A DNA stretch of 64,000 nt, taken from the NCBI GenBank assembly GCA_021292165.1, contig CM037885.1, forward strand, positions 11,341,042-11,405,041, read 5' to 3'. Shown piece after piece: positions 11,480 through 22,706 of the stretch (the first letter of the stretch is position 1; every line of letters starts with the position of its first letter). This DNA is from Shinisaurus crocodilurus (lineage: Eukaryota > Chordata > Lepidosauria > Squamata > Shinisauridae). The notes below the pieces were generated by a model. It searched no databases. It was not told the origin of the DNA and saw only the letters and a program-made list of their open reading frames with translations. The translations under genes and the position numbers were made by a program.

Positions 11480-11615
11480 CAAGGCTCTCCAACCTTGGGT
11501 CCCCAGATGTTACTGGACTACAGCTCCCAGAATCCCTTGCCATTGGCCATGCTGGCTAGGTATTCTGGGAGCTGTAAGCCAGCAACATCTGGGGACCCAT
11601 GGTTGGAGAGCCCTG
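11480..11615. mobile_element. foldback hAT MITE (diverged copy)
   Basis: The arms pair CTCTCCAACCTTGGGTCCCC with the right arm's complement across 136 bp. An exact 8-bp target duplication GTGTATTG flanks it (11472-11479, 11616-11623). It is an older, more diverged member of the family at 12580 and 43501. Confidence 0.85.
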
Positions 11616-11623
11616 GTGTATTG

Positions 11624-12571
11624 TATCCCTGTGTATTGTATCCCTGTCTTCTGCTTGGCAGGCAGGAATTTGTTACATGCATTTATTTAAGCCAGTGGTG
11701 GCTGCAGATTTTGGGAGGCCCTTGGACAAGATGCCCTCTAAGTGTGCACTTTGCAGTGCACTTGAAGGATACTTGAAGGTGACTTGGGCAACTGAGCTTG
11801 AGGGCATACTTCATGGTAGCTTTTTAAAATTATTATTCTCAGGGATATATCTGTTAGGGTTTTTATCCTTTTAATCTAAAGCTGGGTCTGCAAGGACTAA
11901 GAATCATGGGAGGTCACCACGGACTTTCCGAAAGCTAAACAGAACAAACTGGATAGATTGGAAGTGCCTGCTGAGGATTGTTTTGTTTTCAAGCTTCATT
12001 ATAGATTTGCACTTCTGGATTTGGATAGCCCATTAGGGGATGTGAACAAGGAACATCCTCCCAGGCTCATGCCAGCAGGGCAGAAGTGAGGGAGAAGCAG
12101 CATTTTGCTCTGTCCTCCTCACCCATTTTTGGGGTGTTTTTTTGTTTTGTTTTTAGAGATTTCCTCCCATTGAAAGAAATGGGATGAAACTGGTCTATGC
12201 CAGCTCCAGGGCTGGTATAGGTCAAGACCTGGTTTAGGGACAGGCCTGGGGACCAGGAGAGCTGTGGATCCTTCAAATCCATACCAGACCCTCTCCTGGC
12301 ACACCCGTGGCCACACCACCAACTTGCCTCCTTTCCCCCCTCTCTGACACGGGAGTTCTGACACTGGAGAGGGCCAGCCATGGGGGTTTCCATGGTTGCT
12401 CAGGAGCGGGATCTGAGGTTGGATCTCCTCCGAAGACCGAGCTCCCTCTTCACCCTTGGATGGGGTGGTCCAATAAATCCAATGGCGCCTGGGACACTAT
12501 CCTGTGCAGGGCTAGCTTCAATGGTAGGCATGGTTGGGCTCCTGCTGAGGGCCCACACCCCAGCAGGAACC
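11624..12571. other. unassigned non-coding DNA
   Basis: No gene or clear repeat boundary is seen. Short frames overlap in several phases without recognisable domains. Confidence 0.4.
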
Positions 12572-12579
12572 CACTAACA

Positions 12580-12714
12580 CAGTGGTCCCCAACCTTGGGT
12601 CCCCAGATGTTTTTGGCCTACAACTCCCAGCATGCCCCAGCCAGCTACGCTGGCTGGGGCATGCTGGGAGTTGTAGGCCAAAAACATCTGGGGACCCAAG
12701 GTTGGGGACCACTG
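12580..12714. mobile_element. near-perfect palindromic hAT MITE
   Basis: A 135-bp palindrome has arms of about 65 bp that are almost identical, starting CAGTGGTCCCCAACC and ending in its complement. The 8-bp duplication CACTAACA flanks it (12572-12579, 12715-12722). The CAGTGG terminus and 8-bp duplication fit hAT (Charlie-like) ends. The near-perfect arms suggest a fairly recent insertion. Confidence 0.92.
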
Positions 12715-13020
12715 CACTAACAGAAGCCCCCCCGGAGTTGCTCCTCCTCACCATGGCAACCTGTTGCTAGTTTGCCTGCCTCTCACTCTGGCCCAGACAA
12801 GGTGGGTGGGGAGAAGGAGGAGCAGCAGGTGCCATTGTGTGTTTACTCCCTGTCTCCTTGTCTGCCAAGCAAGCGGTGGCAGCAATTATGAAAAATAGAA
12901 GCAGGTGATAATGGTGGGTGAGAAGGTAGACTCACTGAGGGAGGGCCCCCACTGAGAGTGTCTTGCCCAGGGGCCCTCAGAAATCTGGAGATGGAACTGC
13001 TCCCAGGGACCATAGGATTA

Positions 13021-13906
13021 TTTATTCATTCATTCATTCATTTTCTATACTGCCCAGTAGCCGAAGCTCTCTGGGCGGTGTACAACAATAATTAAAAACA
13101 AACAATAAAGTACAGTTAAAAATATAAAATAATAAAACATTATGGACTTTTAAAAACCAATTTTAAAAGTATCTCTAAAACAGTTAATAACACGACCGTG
13201 AAAACAGTTTACCACCCCACCATATTGTACCATTTAATTATTAAAAAGCCTCAACGTAGAGGGCAGTCTTAACCTGGCGCCGAAAAGATAATAAGAGTGG
13301 ACGCCAGGCAGGCCTCAGGGGGGGAGCTTGTTCCACAGTTGGGGGGCTACCACAGAAAAGGCCTTCCCCCTTGTTACTGTCCTCCGAGCCTCAAGTGGAG
13401 GTGGCAGTCGGAGGAAGGCCCCAGATATTGAACGTAGTGTATGGGTACATTGTGGTTGGGAGAGGCGTTCCATCAGGTATTGTGGTCCCAAACCGTGTAG
13501 GGCTTTATAGGTCAAAACCAGCACCTTGAATCAGGCTCGGAAGCATATAGGCAGCCAGTGCAAGCGGGCCAGAACAGGTGTTATGTGTTCAGACCTTTTG
13601 GTCCCGGTGATTAGTCTGGCCGCCACATTTTGCACAAGCAGCAGCTTCTGAACAGTCTTCAAGGGCAGCCCCACGTACACTGCATTGCAGTAGTCTAACT
13701 TGGAGATTACTAGAGCAGTTGATTACTGAAACCAGGCTATCCCTGTCCAGATAGGGGCATAGCTGGGCTACCAGCCGGAGCTGGTAGAAGGCACTCCATG
13801 CCACTGAGGCAACCTGAGCCTCAAGTGACAGAGATGGCTCCAGGAGCACCCCCAAGCTACGAACCTGCTCCTTCAAGGCGAGTGCAACCCCATCCAGAAC
13901 AGGTTA
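13021..13906 (-). mobile_element. L2-type LINE, 3' portion
   Basis: On the minus strand the fragments read as the C-terminal part of an L2/CR1-group ORF2, including the LGVLLEPSLSLEAQVASV, VLVLTYKALHGLGPQYLMER and FSVVAPQLWNKLPP motifs. The 3' UTR ends in a (GAAT)n tail at 13021-13045. Frameshifts and stops break the frame, and it is 5'-truncated near 13906. It is collinear with the 3' part of the LINE at 16764-19411. Confidence 0.85.
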
Positions 13907-14473
13907 GAACACCCTCTATTGCAGCTTAAGAAGCTCTTCTCTTCTAATTTTCAGTCTCATTCATACATTAATCCTGCTTGCTTTGATGTTTCATCTAATG
14001 TTGTTTTTCATTGTGCTTTTTTGTTATGATAGGTTTGTTCCTGCCACATCATCAAGTGGCTGGGAGGAGGGCAAAAGGGCTCTAGAAGAACCTTTGAGTA
14101 CCTCTTGTTCCGATATGACAGGGCTGCAAAAGACTTGGGCCTGGAATCTTGGAGAGCTGCATCAGAGTTGACAACACTGGGTTTGATGGGCCAATGCTCT
14201 AACTCGCTATAACAAGGAAGTTGTGCGTGTTCATGTCACTGATACAAACGACAGCATATTCACTGGCTTGGAAGAGCTTGTGATCTCTCTCACTCACCCA
14301 TTGAGAGTTCAGTCAACGTAAGGATACAGACGTCGGCGCTAGCAGGACAAGTCCTCTTAGTACTAGTACAAGAAGTAGAAGTGTCGGTGCACACTTCACA
14401 TTCCAAAGAGGCACCTGAAGGACATGAGAGAAAAAAAACATGTCATAATATACAGTAATGGTGAGAGTGTTTC

Positions 14474-14632
14474 ATAGATCATAGAGTTGGAAGGAGCCTA
14501 CAAGGCTATTGAGTCCAACCCCCTGCTCAATGCAGGAAACTAGAGGAGGGGTCTCCCATCCAAGTAAGAACCAGGCTTGACCCTGCTTAGCTTTCCTTGC
14601 TCAGACAAGCTGAGCCAGCATAAGCCGGGCTC
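14474..14632 (-). mobile_element. 5S rRNA-derived SINE with CR1 tail (copy 2)
   Basis: It has the same structure as 654-813: CR1 3' tail (ATAGAGTTGGAAGGAGCC side) and 5S-like head containing GGTCTCCCATCCAAGTAAG and CCCTGCTTAGCTTTCC on the plus strand. Its head abuts a truncated tRNA SINE at about 14633. Confidence 0.85.
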
Positions 14633-14824
14633 AGGAGATCCGGGTTCTTGTCCCCACTCGGCCATGAAGCTCACTGGGTGACTTTGGGCCAGTCACTGAC
14701 TCTCAGCCTAACCTACCTCACAGGGTTGTTGTGAGGGTAAAATGGATAGGAGGAGGATTATGTAAGCCGCCTTGGGTTCCTTTCAGGAAAAAAGGCGGGG
14801 TATAAATATAATAATAAATAAATA
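14633..14824 (+). mobile_element. tRNA-derived CORE/MIR-like SINE, 5'-truncated
   Basis: It contains the B-box region (GGGTTCTTGTCCCC), the MIR-like core (GGGTGACTTTGGGCCAGTCA) and the tail GTATAAATATAATAATAAAT. The first part of the tRNA head is missing. Confidence 0.85.
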
Positions 14825-15133
14825 AGAGGTCCACATTTGAGTTGCTTCTTTCCCAGCCACTCAAATCTTTCTGTAAAGTCCCAAAAACACAGTGGGACTC
14901 AGTCATACATAGTCCTTGTGACAGAACTGACCCATAAAGCTGAACTTTGAGATTCAAATCTGGGTCCTCCCACTCAGTCTTCTGCAACTTTCCCCTGCAT
15001 TACTGTTTCATTTCCACTCCAGGTTTTCCCTGGGGAGTTACTGTTTGCTTAAGAGTCTTTCAAAAGAGACACAGTTGCCTGTTTGCAACACTCTTCAGAG
15101 TCAGCTGCAATTAACAAATCATCCACATATTGT
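14825..15133 (-). pseudogene. circularly permuted 309-bp fragment of endogenous retrovirus pol
   Basis: On the minus strand this piece matches the provirus at 28071-28380 base for base by eye, but in swapped order. It begins with sequence equal to 28222-28380 (from the YVDD codons onward) and continues with sequence equal to 28071-28220 (the RT segment before YVDD). The new joint lies near 14975 and has 2 bp (TG) of shared sequence at the two provirus positions. The two outer ends are adjacent in the provirus, about one base apart. That is the order expected if a ~310-bp circle formed and reopened elsewhere. It lies between two tRNA SINEs. It has stops and cannot encode a product. Confidence 0.88.
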
Positions 15134-15363
15134 AAGAGTGTGGCGTAGTGGTTAGAGTGTTGGACTGGGACTTGGGAGATCCTGGGTTCAAATCCCCGCT
15201 CGGCCATGAAACTCACTGGGTGACTTTGGGCCAGTCACTGACTCTCAGCCTAACCTACCTCACAGGGTTGTTGTGAGGATAAAATGGAGAGGAGGATTAT
15301 GTAAGCCACCTTGGGTTCCTTGCAGGAAAAAAGGCGGGGTATAAATATAATACATAAATAAAT
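15134..15363 (+). mobile_element. tRNA-derived CORE/MIR-like SINE, near full length
   Basis: The head has A-box-like TGGCGTAGTGGTTAG and B-box GGTTCAAATCC, followed by the MIR-like core and a GGTATAAATATAATACATAA tail. Such SINEs are transcribed by Pol III and mobilised by a LINE. No matching target duplication was clear. Confidence 0.9.
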
Positions 15364-15627
15364 ATATGGCAGAGACAGATTTCTCAATTATTGCATCTAT
15401 TTATTTTAATCATGTATACATCCTGCCTTTAAATATTACATTTGCCCACTCACCCCAAGGTGGCCCAGAGAAAAACAACAATTGCAAAAATTAAAACAAT
15501 GTTGAAGAGTCTGCATGCCTTGGAAAGGCGAAGAGGAATGTGGTGCAAAGGCTCCTCTAAACCGCCTGTGCTTATTTTTCACCACTAGGAAACTGTGGCT
15601 ATATGGGAGGGGCTCTTTTGAATGGTG

Positions 15628-15669
<42 letters not shown>

Positions 15670-16711
15670 GCCATGCTGCATGCTGGCAATCTCAATTCTC
15701 CTCCAGAAAAACAACACAGTTCTGTCTCTGGTATGTTATGCAAATTAGGCCAATTGGCTTATTTTACTATCTTGCAGATTTAATATTGGTTCAGCTAGTG
15801 ATGGGGAAGAGGCTGAGCGATGAACTATGCAGAGCAGTATATATATGCCTACTCCACCCCATCCCATGCACTGGAAATCTGACTAAGGCCCTCCAATATC
15901 TTCTTAGATCTCAGCTGGCATTGCCCAAACACCCTCAAGTGTGACTTTGCATTCATAAGGACTAGAAACTGGCTTTTTTCCCTTTCAATGAACGCTGAGC
16001 CCCCACCCCCACACAAAGATGAACTCTGCCATCATCTTCACTCCTGTGAAATGGCGGCCTCTACACAGACCAGAGAGGAGGAAGTCACGACTAGCTGCTA
16101 GGATCATCAGGAAGGGTTCCTCTTTCTGTCCCAGGATCCACTGCCAGGGCTGGACTTGTGGCCAATTAATATTGCACCAGCCTCGATAACCAGAACCTTT
16201 CACAGTGCTTCTGTTCGAATGGGTGGAAAGAGAGAGGCATCTTGCCAAGTGCTTAATTTGAGTCAGGGCTCAGCAAGGGCCAGCCCTGGATCCTGCTTTC
16301 AGTGACCTGCCCTGGAAAAATAGGAATGCAGCTTGAGGGTGGGAAGGTCTCTCTGTCTGGACTCAGACATTTTGACTAGATGATCTTCGGTCCCTTTCGA
16401 TACTAAGCCCGCCTTCAGCAAGCTAGCCTTTTCCAGCTTTGAGGATTTACAGCTTGGTTTTGTTTCTTTTTCAGAACAATCAAGCAATGCCAAATGATGC
16501 CAATTTGGATCTTGTTGGGTCCCATTGACCCCAAGAGAACAACTCCCTTCCCTTCAGGATGATTATCACTCTCTACCTCTGGCCAGAAGCACGGAGAAGA
16601 GGATGAGTCCCAGGAAAACCTGCATGCCGATGGTCAATGCACAGTGTGATGAGGGACAACAAAAAGAAGTCTCTCTTCGAGGAAGGAAATTCTGTTGACT
16701 GAAGTGTCTGC
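15364..16711. other. unassigned DNA with (CAT)n at 15631-15669
   Basis: A 13-unit CAT microsatellite is the only clear feature. Open frames through it encode homopolymers and are artefacts. Confidence 0.5.
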
Positions 16712-16762
<51 letters not shown>

Positions 16763-16763
16763 T
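16712..16763. repeat. (AAT)n microsatellite, tail of the adjoining LINE
   Basis: About 17 AAT units lie directly at the 3' end of the minus-strand L2 LINE, so it probably grew from the LINE tail. Confidence 0.9.
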
Positions 16764-19411
16764 TCATTTTCATTTATTTCATTTCTATACTACCCAATAA
16801 CTGAAGCTGTCTGGGCAGTTTACAACAATTATAAAGCACAGTAAAATACAATATAAAATACAAACAGTAGGAACATCATTTTAAAAAATCATTACTGAAC
16901 ATTAAAAAACAATTTTAAAATGACTTAAGTAGCTAAGAACAAGGTTATAAAACTAGACCTACTGAAAAAGTGACATCACCACCACCCCATGTACTATTTG
17001 GAGCTGTTAAATGCCTCAGCATAGAGGGCAGTCTTAACCTAGCACTGAAAGGATAGTAAAGTTGGTGCGAGGCTGGCCTCAGTGGGGAGCTTGTTCCACA
17101 GTTGGGGGACGGGGCTACCACAGAAAAGGCCCTCCCCCTTTTTGTCACCTTCCAAGCCTCCCTAGGAGGTGGCAGTTGGAGGAAGGCCCCAGATGTTGAG
17201 CGTAGTGTCTGGGTAGATTGTGGTTGGGAGAGGCGTGCGTTCCATCAGGTATTGCAGTCCCAAGCTGTGTAGGGCTTTATAGGTTAAAACCAGCACCTTG
17301 AATCGGTAGCATATAGGCAGCCAATGCAAGAGGGCCAGAACTGGTGTTATATGTTCGGACCTCCTGGTCCCAGTTATTAATCTGGCTGCCACAATTTGCA
17401 CAAGTTGCAGCTTCTGAACAGTCTTCAGGGGCAGCCCCATGTAGAGTGCATTGCAGTAGTCAAGATTAGAGATTACCAAAGTATAGATTACTGAACCAGG
17501 CTATCCCTGTCCAGATAGGGGCATAGCTGGGCCACCAGCCGGAGCTGGTAGATGGCACTCCGTGTCACTGAGGCCACTTGAGCCTCAAGTGACAAAGATG
17601 GCTCAAGGAGAACCCCCAAGCTATGAACCTGCTCCTTCAAGGGAAGTGCAACCCCATCCAGAACAGGTAGAACACCCTCCATCCGGTCAGAGAAACCACC
17701 CACTACCAGCATCTCAGTCTTGTCTGGACTGAGCTTCAGTTTGTTATCCTGTCCATTGCCGCAGTCAGGCACCGATTTAGCACATCCACAGCCTCACCTG
17801 CTGAAGATGAAAAGGAGAGATAGAGCAGCGTGTCATCAGCGTACTGATGGCAATGCACTCCAAAACTGCAGATGACCCCACTCAGCAGTTTCATGTAGAT
17901 GTTGAATAGCATGGGGGATAAGACCGACTCCTGAGGAACTCCAAACTGGAGAGTCCACGGGGCCGAACAGTATTCCCCAAGCACCACCTTCTGGATCCAG
18001 CCATCCAAGTAGGTGAGGAACCACTGCAATGCAGTACCCCCCACTCCCAGCTCAGACAGCCACCCCAGAAGGATACCATGGTCGATGGTATCGAAAGCCG
18101 CCAAGAGATCTAGGATAACAGGGTCACACTCCCCCGTCTCTCTCCTGAAATAGGTCATCATATAGGGTGACTAAAGCTGTTTCCATGCCAAAACCAGGCC
18201 TAAACCCTGACTGAAATGGATCTAGATAATCAGTCTCATCCAAGAGTGCCTGGAGCTGCTGGCCACCAGCCTCTCAAGGACCTTGCCCAGGAAAGGAACA
18301 TTTGCTACTGGCCTAAGGTTGTTAGGAATCTTCCAGGTTTCTTCAGGAGTGGCCTCACCACCGCTTCTTTCAAGCGGCATGGGGCCACTCCCTCTCGGAA
18401 GGAGGCATTGATCACCTCCCTGGCCCAGCTGGTTGTTCCCTCCCTGCTAGATTTTATAAGCCAAGAGGGGCAAGGATCCAGTGCAGATGTGGTTGCACGA
18501 ACCTGTCCAAGCACCTTGTCAACATCCTCAAGCTGTACCAACTGAAACTCATCCAAGAAAACATGAGAAGGCTGCACTCTGCGAACTTCACCTGCTTCTC
18601 AACTGCCATAACATTAGAGTCCAAGTCTCCGCAGATGCAAGAAATTTTTTTCCTGGAAGTGCCTAGCAAACATATCGCAGAGGGCCTCAGATGGATCCAG
18701 GATGTCCTCGGGGCCAGCATATAATAGGCCCCAGACAACCCTGAAAAGCTCTGTTGGGCGGCAAATAGAAGATTGAATAGAGGCAGTGAGATGATGTTTC
18801 TTTGTTGCCCGCACTGCCCCTAAATATACCTGATGGTAGGCACATACCAGGGCCTGAGTGCATCCACTGAGAGTTTTCCTCCATCTGCACTCAAGCCATC
18901 TCCTGTGTTGTTTCATCGCTCTCACCTCCAGGGTGTACCATGGAGCCATACAAGCTCACCTACAGAGAGGGCACTCAGGAGCGATCATGACAACCACCCA
19001 GGTCATCTCTCTATTCCAGAGATCGACCAGGGATTCGACAGGACCGCCAGCCATATCAGCCTGGAAACCATCATAATAGGTCCCCCACCCTCGCAGAGGG
19101 GAAAAGTTGCCTGTTAGTCTAAATCTCAGCAGGCAGTGAACTGACCATGACAAAGGGACCAATTCAGATCACCATCCCCATGCCCGACTGAAAAAAACAT
19201 ATCTAGAGTGTGCCCTGCTACCTGCATTGGGGTGATGGCATGTTGGGACAGTCCCATGGTCATCATGGAGTCCATGAAATCCTGAGCTGCCCCAGATAAC
19301 CCTATTCCTAAGCCCTCAGCAGGAATGTTAACGTCCCCCCAGGACCAACAGTCTGGGGGACCTCAGTGACTCACAACCGAGACCACCTCCGTCAGCTCAG
19401 ATAGGGGGTCT
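16764..19411 (-). mobile_element. L2-type LINE, endonuclease C-terminus through 3' UTR
   Basis: Minus-strand frames read, from 5' to 3', the linker after the endonuclease (MAPWYTLEVRAMKQHRRWLE near 18949), RT fingers (18577-18305, LKEAVVRPLLKK), RT palm with [12 protein letters not shown] and the YADD box (18161-17736), and the thumb/C-terminal region to FSVVAP near 17120. The 3' UTR carries the CTGGGCAGTTTACAACAAT block. At least five frameshifts or stops separate these pieces. It is 5'-truncated at about 19411 within the endonuclease region; the missing N-terminal part has a relative at 48690-49445. RT motif order shows a non-LTR element of the L2/CR1 group. Confidence 0.88.
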
Positions 19412-19413
19412 GT

Positions 19414-19610
19414 CTATTTATATTTATTTAATTGCATTTACACCCCGCTCTTCAGCCAGAAAAGGCTCCCAGAGTGGCTTACAAAGATTAATAATAAGAC
19501 AGTCCCTGCCCTCAGGCTTACAATCTAAAAGGCACAACATAAAAGGAAAAGGGATTGGGAGGGAGGAGGAAGAATGCAAAACTCAGGCACCAGTTCTTAG
19601 TTACAAGGTT
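19414..19610 (-). mobile_element. LINE or SINE 3' end, unclassified
   Basis: TATTTATTTAATTGCATTTA, then CACCCCGCTCTTCAGCC and CTCCCAGAGTGGCTTACAAA resemble the reptile L2-like 3' UTR block but form a different subfamily. The LINE above ends exactly at its edge. Confidence 0.5.
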
Positions 19611-20555
19611 CTTACAGGTTTTTCTTTCTTTTTGTCTTTCTTTTTTTCTTTTTCTTTTTTTGGCAGGGAGGGCAAAACAAGCTCCCTGCAGCTGTTCCTT
19701 CTTTGGCTGATGTATGGGGCCAGGTTGGTCTCCCCCTTGCTGTGATGTTACTCCTGGGAGGCAGGGGGTGCAGCCTCCCAGTGGCCCTTGGTTCTCTGGC
19801 TGACGGATGAAGAATCCAGGCAGCGCCTCAGCGTCTCCTCCTCAGGAGAAGGGGGGAAACATTTAGACAGCTGATATCGGTCTAAATATGTTTTCTGGGG
19901 TGAGGGGAGCACAGAGGGAGGATATGCCCAGGAACTTTTCCAGTAACTACAGCAAGGAAGGGCGTAAACAGTAAAATACAAAGAACAGTTTGTCTCTGCC
20001 AAGAAACGTAGACAACAGACATGCAATCAGTTCTCTCCCAATATCCTCAAAGAAACCACAACATAATAAAGCAGGCATTACTATCTCTAAATCCACTGAA
20101 CCACAGGCACAACAAAGTTGTGATGAAGAGAATCCTCATTGAACCTCCTTTCTAGCATGGCAGATGGTAAAGAATTCATAAGGGGCAGTGTAAATATAAC
20201 CCAAGGCTTATAAACATGAACAGTTTTTAGACAGTTATGCCCTTTGTTCCCAATTGGGGACTGAATGCCAAAAATAGAAGGAGAACAAAAAAAACAAATG
20301 CAAAGCGCGTTTTCCAAGCTGAGGTTGACAATACCTTCCCGGGGAGCAAGAGTGCATTTCCCAAACTGAGGCTGGAAATAAAATACGTACGTTCAGTCCC
20401 TGCCATATATCTCAAAGCAGATCATTTCGCTGCACTAATTTCGAAGCCAAACACATATGAATGCGTAGCCATGACCCGTGCAGGAGGACTTCAGCTGGAG
20501 TTAGCTAGCTATGCTCCCTCCAGGCCATGCTCATCTTCTACCAGGATGGTATAAT
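19611..20555. other. unassigned non-coding DNA
   Basis: A T-rich tract lies at 19618-19661. No gene is supported. Confidence 0.4.
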
Positions 20556-20559
20556 AGAG

Positions 20560-20725
20560 CTGTCTTCCCTAACCTGGCTGGAGGGACTACACCAGATGTG
20601 TGGGACTACAACTTCCCTAACCAGATGTGTGGGACTACAACTCCCATCAGCCCATGACCATTCTGGCTGGGGTTGATGGGGGCTGTAGTCCCACACATCT
20701 GGAGGGTGCCAGATTGGTGAAGGCT
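20560..20725. mobile_element. foldback hAT-like MITE with a partial internal duplication
   Basis: CTTCCCTAACCTGGCTGGAG and the complement of GCCAGATTGGTGAAGG form imperfect ends. The arms carry GTGGGACTACAACTCCCATC and GGGCTGTAGTCCCACAC. The block ACCAGATGTGTGGGACTACA is repeated in the left arm. No clean target duplication was found. Confidence 0.6.
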
Positions 20726-22160
20726 GTTACAGAGAGAGACTTTTGATCCGTAACTGAACTGCTTCTCCAAGCAAAGGGATCATTTGCAGTTGCACCATGC
20801 AAGCTACGACGACCCCGTCTACTCTGCCAGCTAGAGCAGAAGTTATCACTGAGTAAGAACAGATGTTTTCTTTGTTTGCATAACTGATTCTCTTCTTGGG
20901 TTCTCTGTGCTTGGTTAAGAAATGCGCACACAACTTTTTAATGGGGACATTTTTCTCAACTGAGCCTAACATTGGAACAGTGAGAAACGGAGAGAAACTG
21001 AAATGGACAGATTTGCCCATCCTCTTTGCAATGTACTTTGGTTGAAAGACCCAAGGGTGCTATAAACACTTATTGTCTGCCCTGCCATATTTTGCACTTT
21101 TTAGTTCATAATAATGACTTGTTTGGGCCCTGTCTACCTTGGATATGACCTTGTTGTGTTACTATATATAACTATATATATATATATATGTAGAACTCCA
21201 GCGTAAAATCCAGAGAAGTGCAAATTTTGAAGGATAACTGAGTTTTGGTTCTCATAGTGGTTTGAAAGTGTGAAACCTTAGGTGAGTTCATGTTAAAAAG
21301 GAAACTGAATGAATTTCTGAATCAACAAAACTCAAACTCCCAGCCGTTCTCTGAATTCCATCTTGAATCTCGTTCTGACTGGAGTCCTTATCAGATAGCG
21401 AGCTTCGCTGCTGTTTTTTTTTTTTCACATGAAAATCCATGCATATTTTCATGTGTATTTTTCAAAATGTACACATCAATTGTGTGCATCTTTGAAATGT
21501 ATGCATTCTTCTCCCATTGGTTAAAGTCTGTAGGTGCACATTTTCCAAAATGATGTGGGGTTTTTTCATATGCATTTTTCAAATGTATGCATGCTGTCGA
21601 ATGCATTTTGGGGGGCCCCACAAATTGAACTGCAAGCTCAGAAATGTGCGAACTTTGACCGCAGATGGCATCTGAGAGTACACGTTTGGTCCAGCAGGTG
21701 AGGATTGGGTAAATCCAGATTAAAAACGAACTGAAAATAATTTCTCATACATCCCTATAAATCAGCAATGAATTTAAGGGGCACAGGGCGGCTCTCGCAG
21801 ATGCTTCCCCCATGTGCTCTGGCCCTGCCCTCTCAGACCTCAACCTGCCAACACTGAGTATGAAGGTGTGAGGGGGGCTTTTGCTTGAATGCAAATGGAA
21901 GTCTCCAGGTAACTGTGAGCCATAATAAAGCAGGAAACACAACCGTGTGGATGCTTGTACCCACATTGAAGGGAACACATGTAGAAGCTACCTTCAAATC
22001 GTCTCTCTCAACATGGAAAGGGTGAGGACTGAGTGGGCAAGATATAGGGATATTGCGGGGAGGATAGAGTGCACAGCCCTCAGCCCCTTGCTCACATTGT
22101 TATGCATAATACCTGGACAGGGCTAATCTAAGGGTCAAAAGAGACAATATTTTAATTCAG
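20726..22160. other. unassigned DNA with AT-rich degenerate repeat at 21420-21620
   Basis: The stretch at 21420-21620 repeats motifs like ATGTGTATTTTTCAAAATGT and GTATGCAT. A short (AT)n lies at 21165-21190. No gene is seen. Confidence 0.4.
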
Positions 22161-22162
22161 TA

Positions 22163-22415
22163 CAGTAATACCTTGGATTGCAAGGTAACTTGGTTTGAGA
22201 GCGTTTTGCAAGACAAGCAAATTTTTAAATATTTAGTTAAAAAAAAATTTACTTGATATACAAGTGATGTCTTGCAATACAAGTACTGTAGTACAAGCTT
22301 AAATTAAAAATCTCTGTACAAATTTTTTGGGAGGGATTTCGTTTTGATATAAGAGTGTTTCGGATTACAAGCACGTTTCCAGAACGAATTATGCTCTCAT
22401 TCCAAGGCATGACTG
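22163..22415. mobile_element. Tc1/mariner-type MITE (copy 1)
   Basis: The ends CAGTAATACCTTGGATT and complement CAGTCATGCCTTGGAAT are inverted repeats flanked by TA dinucleotides (22161-22162, 22416-22417). The 253-bp interior is non-coding and also has longer-range inverted symmetry. A second copy lies in opposite orientation at 57731-57979. The ends resemble Tigger-type termini. Confidence 0.85.
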
Positions 22416-22667
22416 TATCTTGCATCTCAGTGTCGCACTCTCTCTCTCTCTTTTTTTTACTCTAGAGTAGATGCATGGGCTCTGATCCAGATCAGACTCA
22501 TAGTGGGGGAGGGAGAGAAAGAGTTAAAGGGTTAGATATGTATCAGGGGCCCTGCGCCCACTCTAGAGTAGAAATGGGGTGGGGGGAAATAGCTGCTTAC
22601 ATACGGATTAAAAGTGATGTCTGCTTTGGCCTGAATGCCTCCTTCTGCTGAATGGATAGAATGGCAC

Positions 22668-22673
<6 letters not shown>

Positions 22674-22703
<30 letters not shown>
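22674..22703. repeat. (CT)n microsatellite
   Basis: A CT tract of about 14 units. Confidence 0.95.

Positions 22704-22706
<3 letters not shown>

Noticed and set aside
15134..15363. A functional tRNA gene
   Set aside because: Only the Pol III promoter boxes remain in a SINE head; no cloverleaf fold is kept.
17162..18738. L2 open frames as host reverse-transcriptase-like genes
   Set aside because: Motif order, 3' tail and frameshifts show a decayed LINE.
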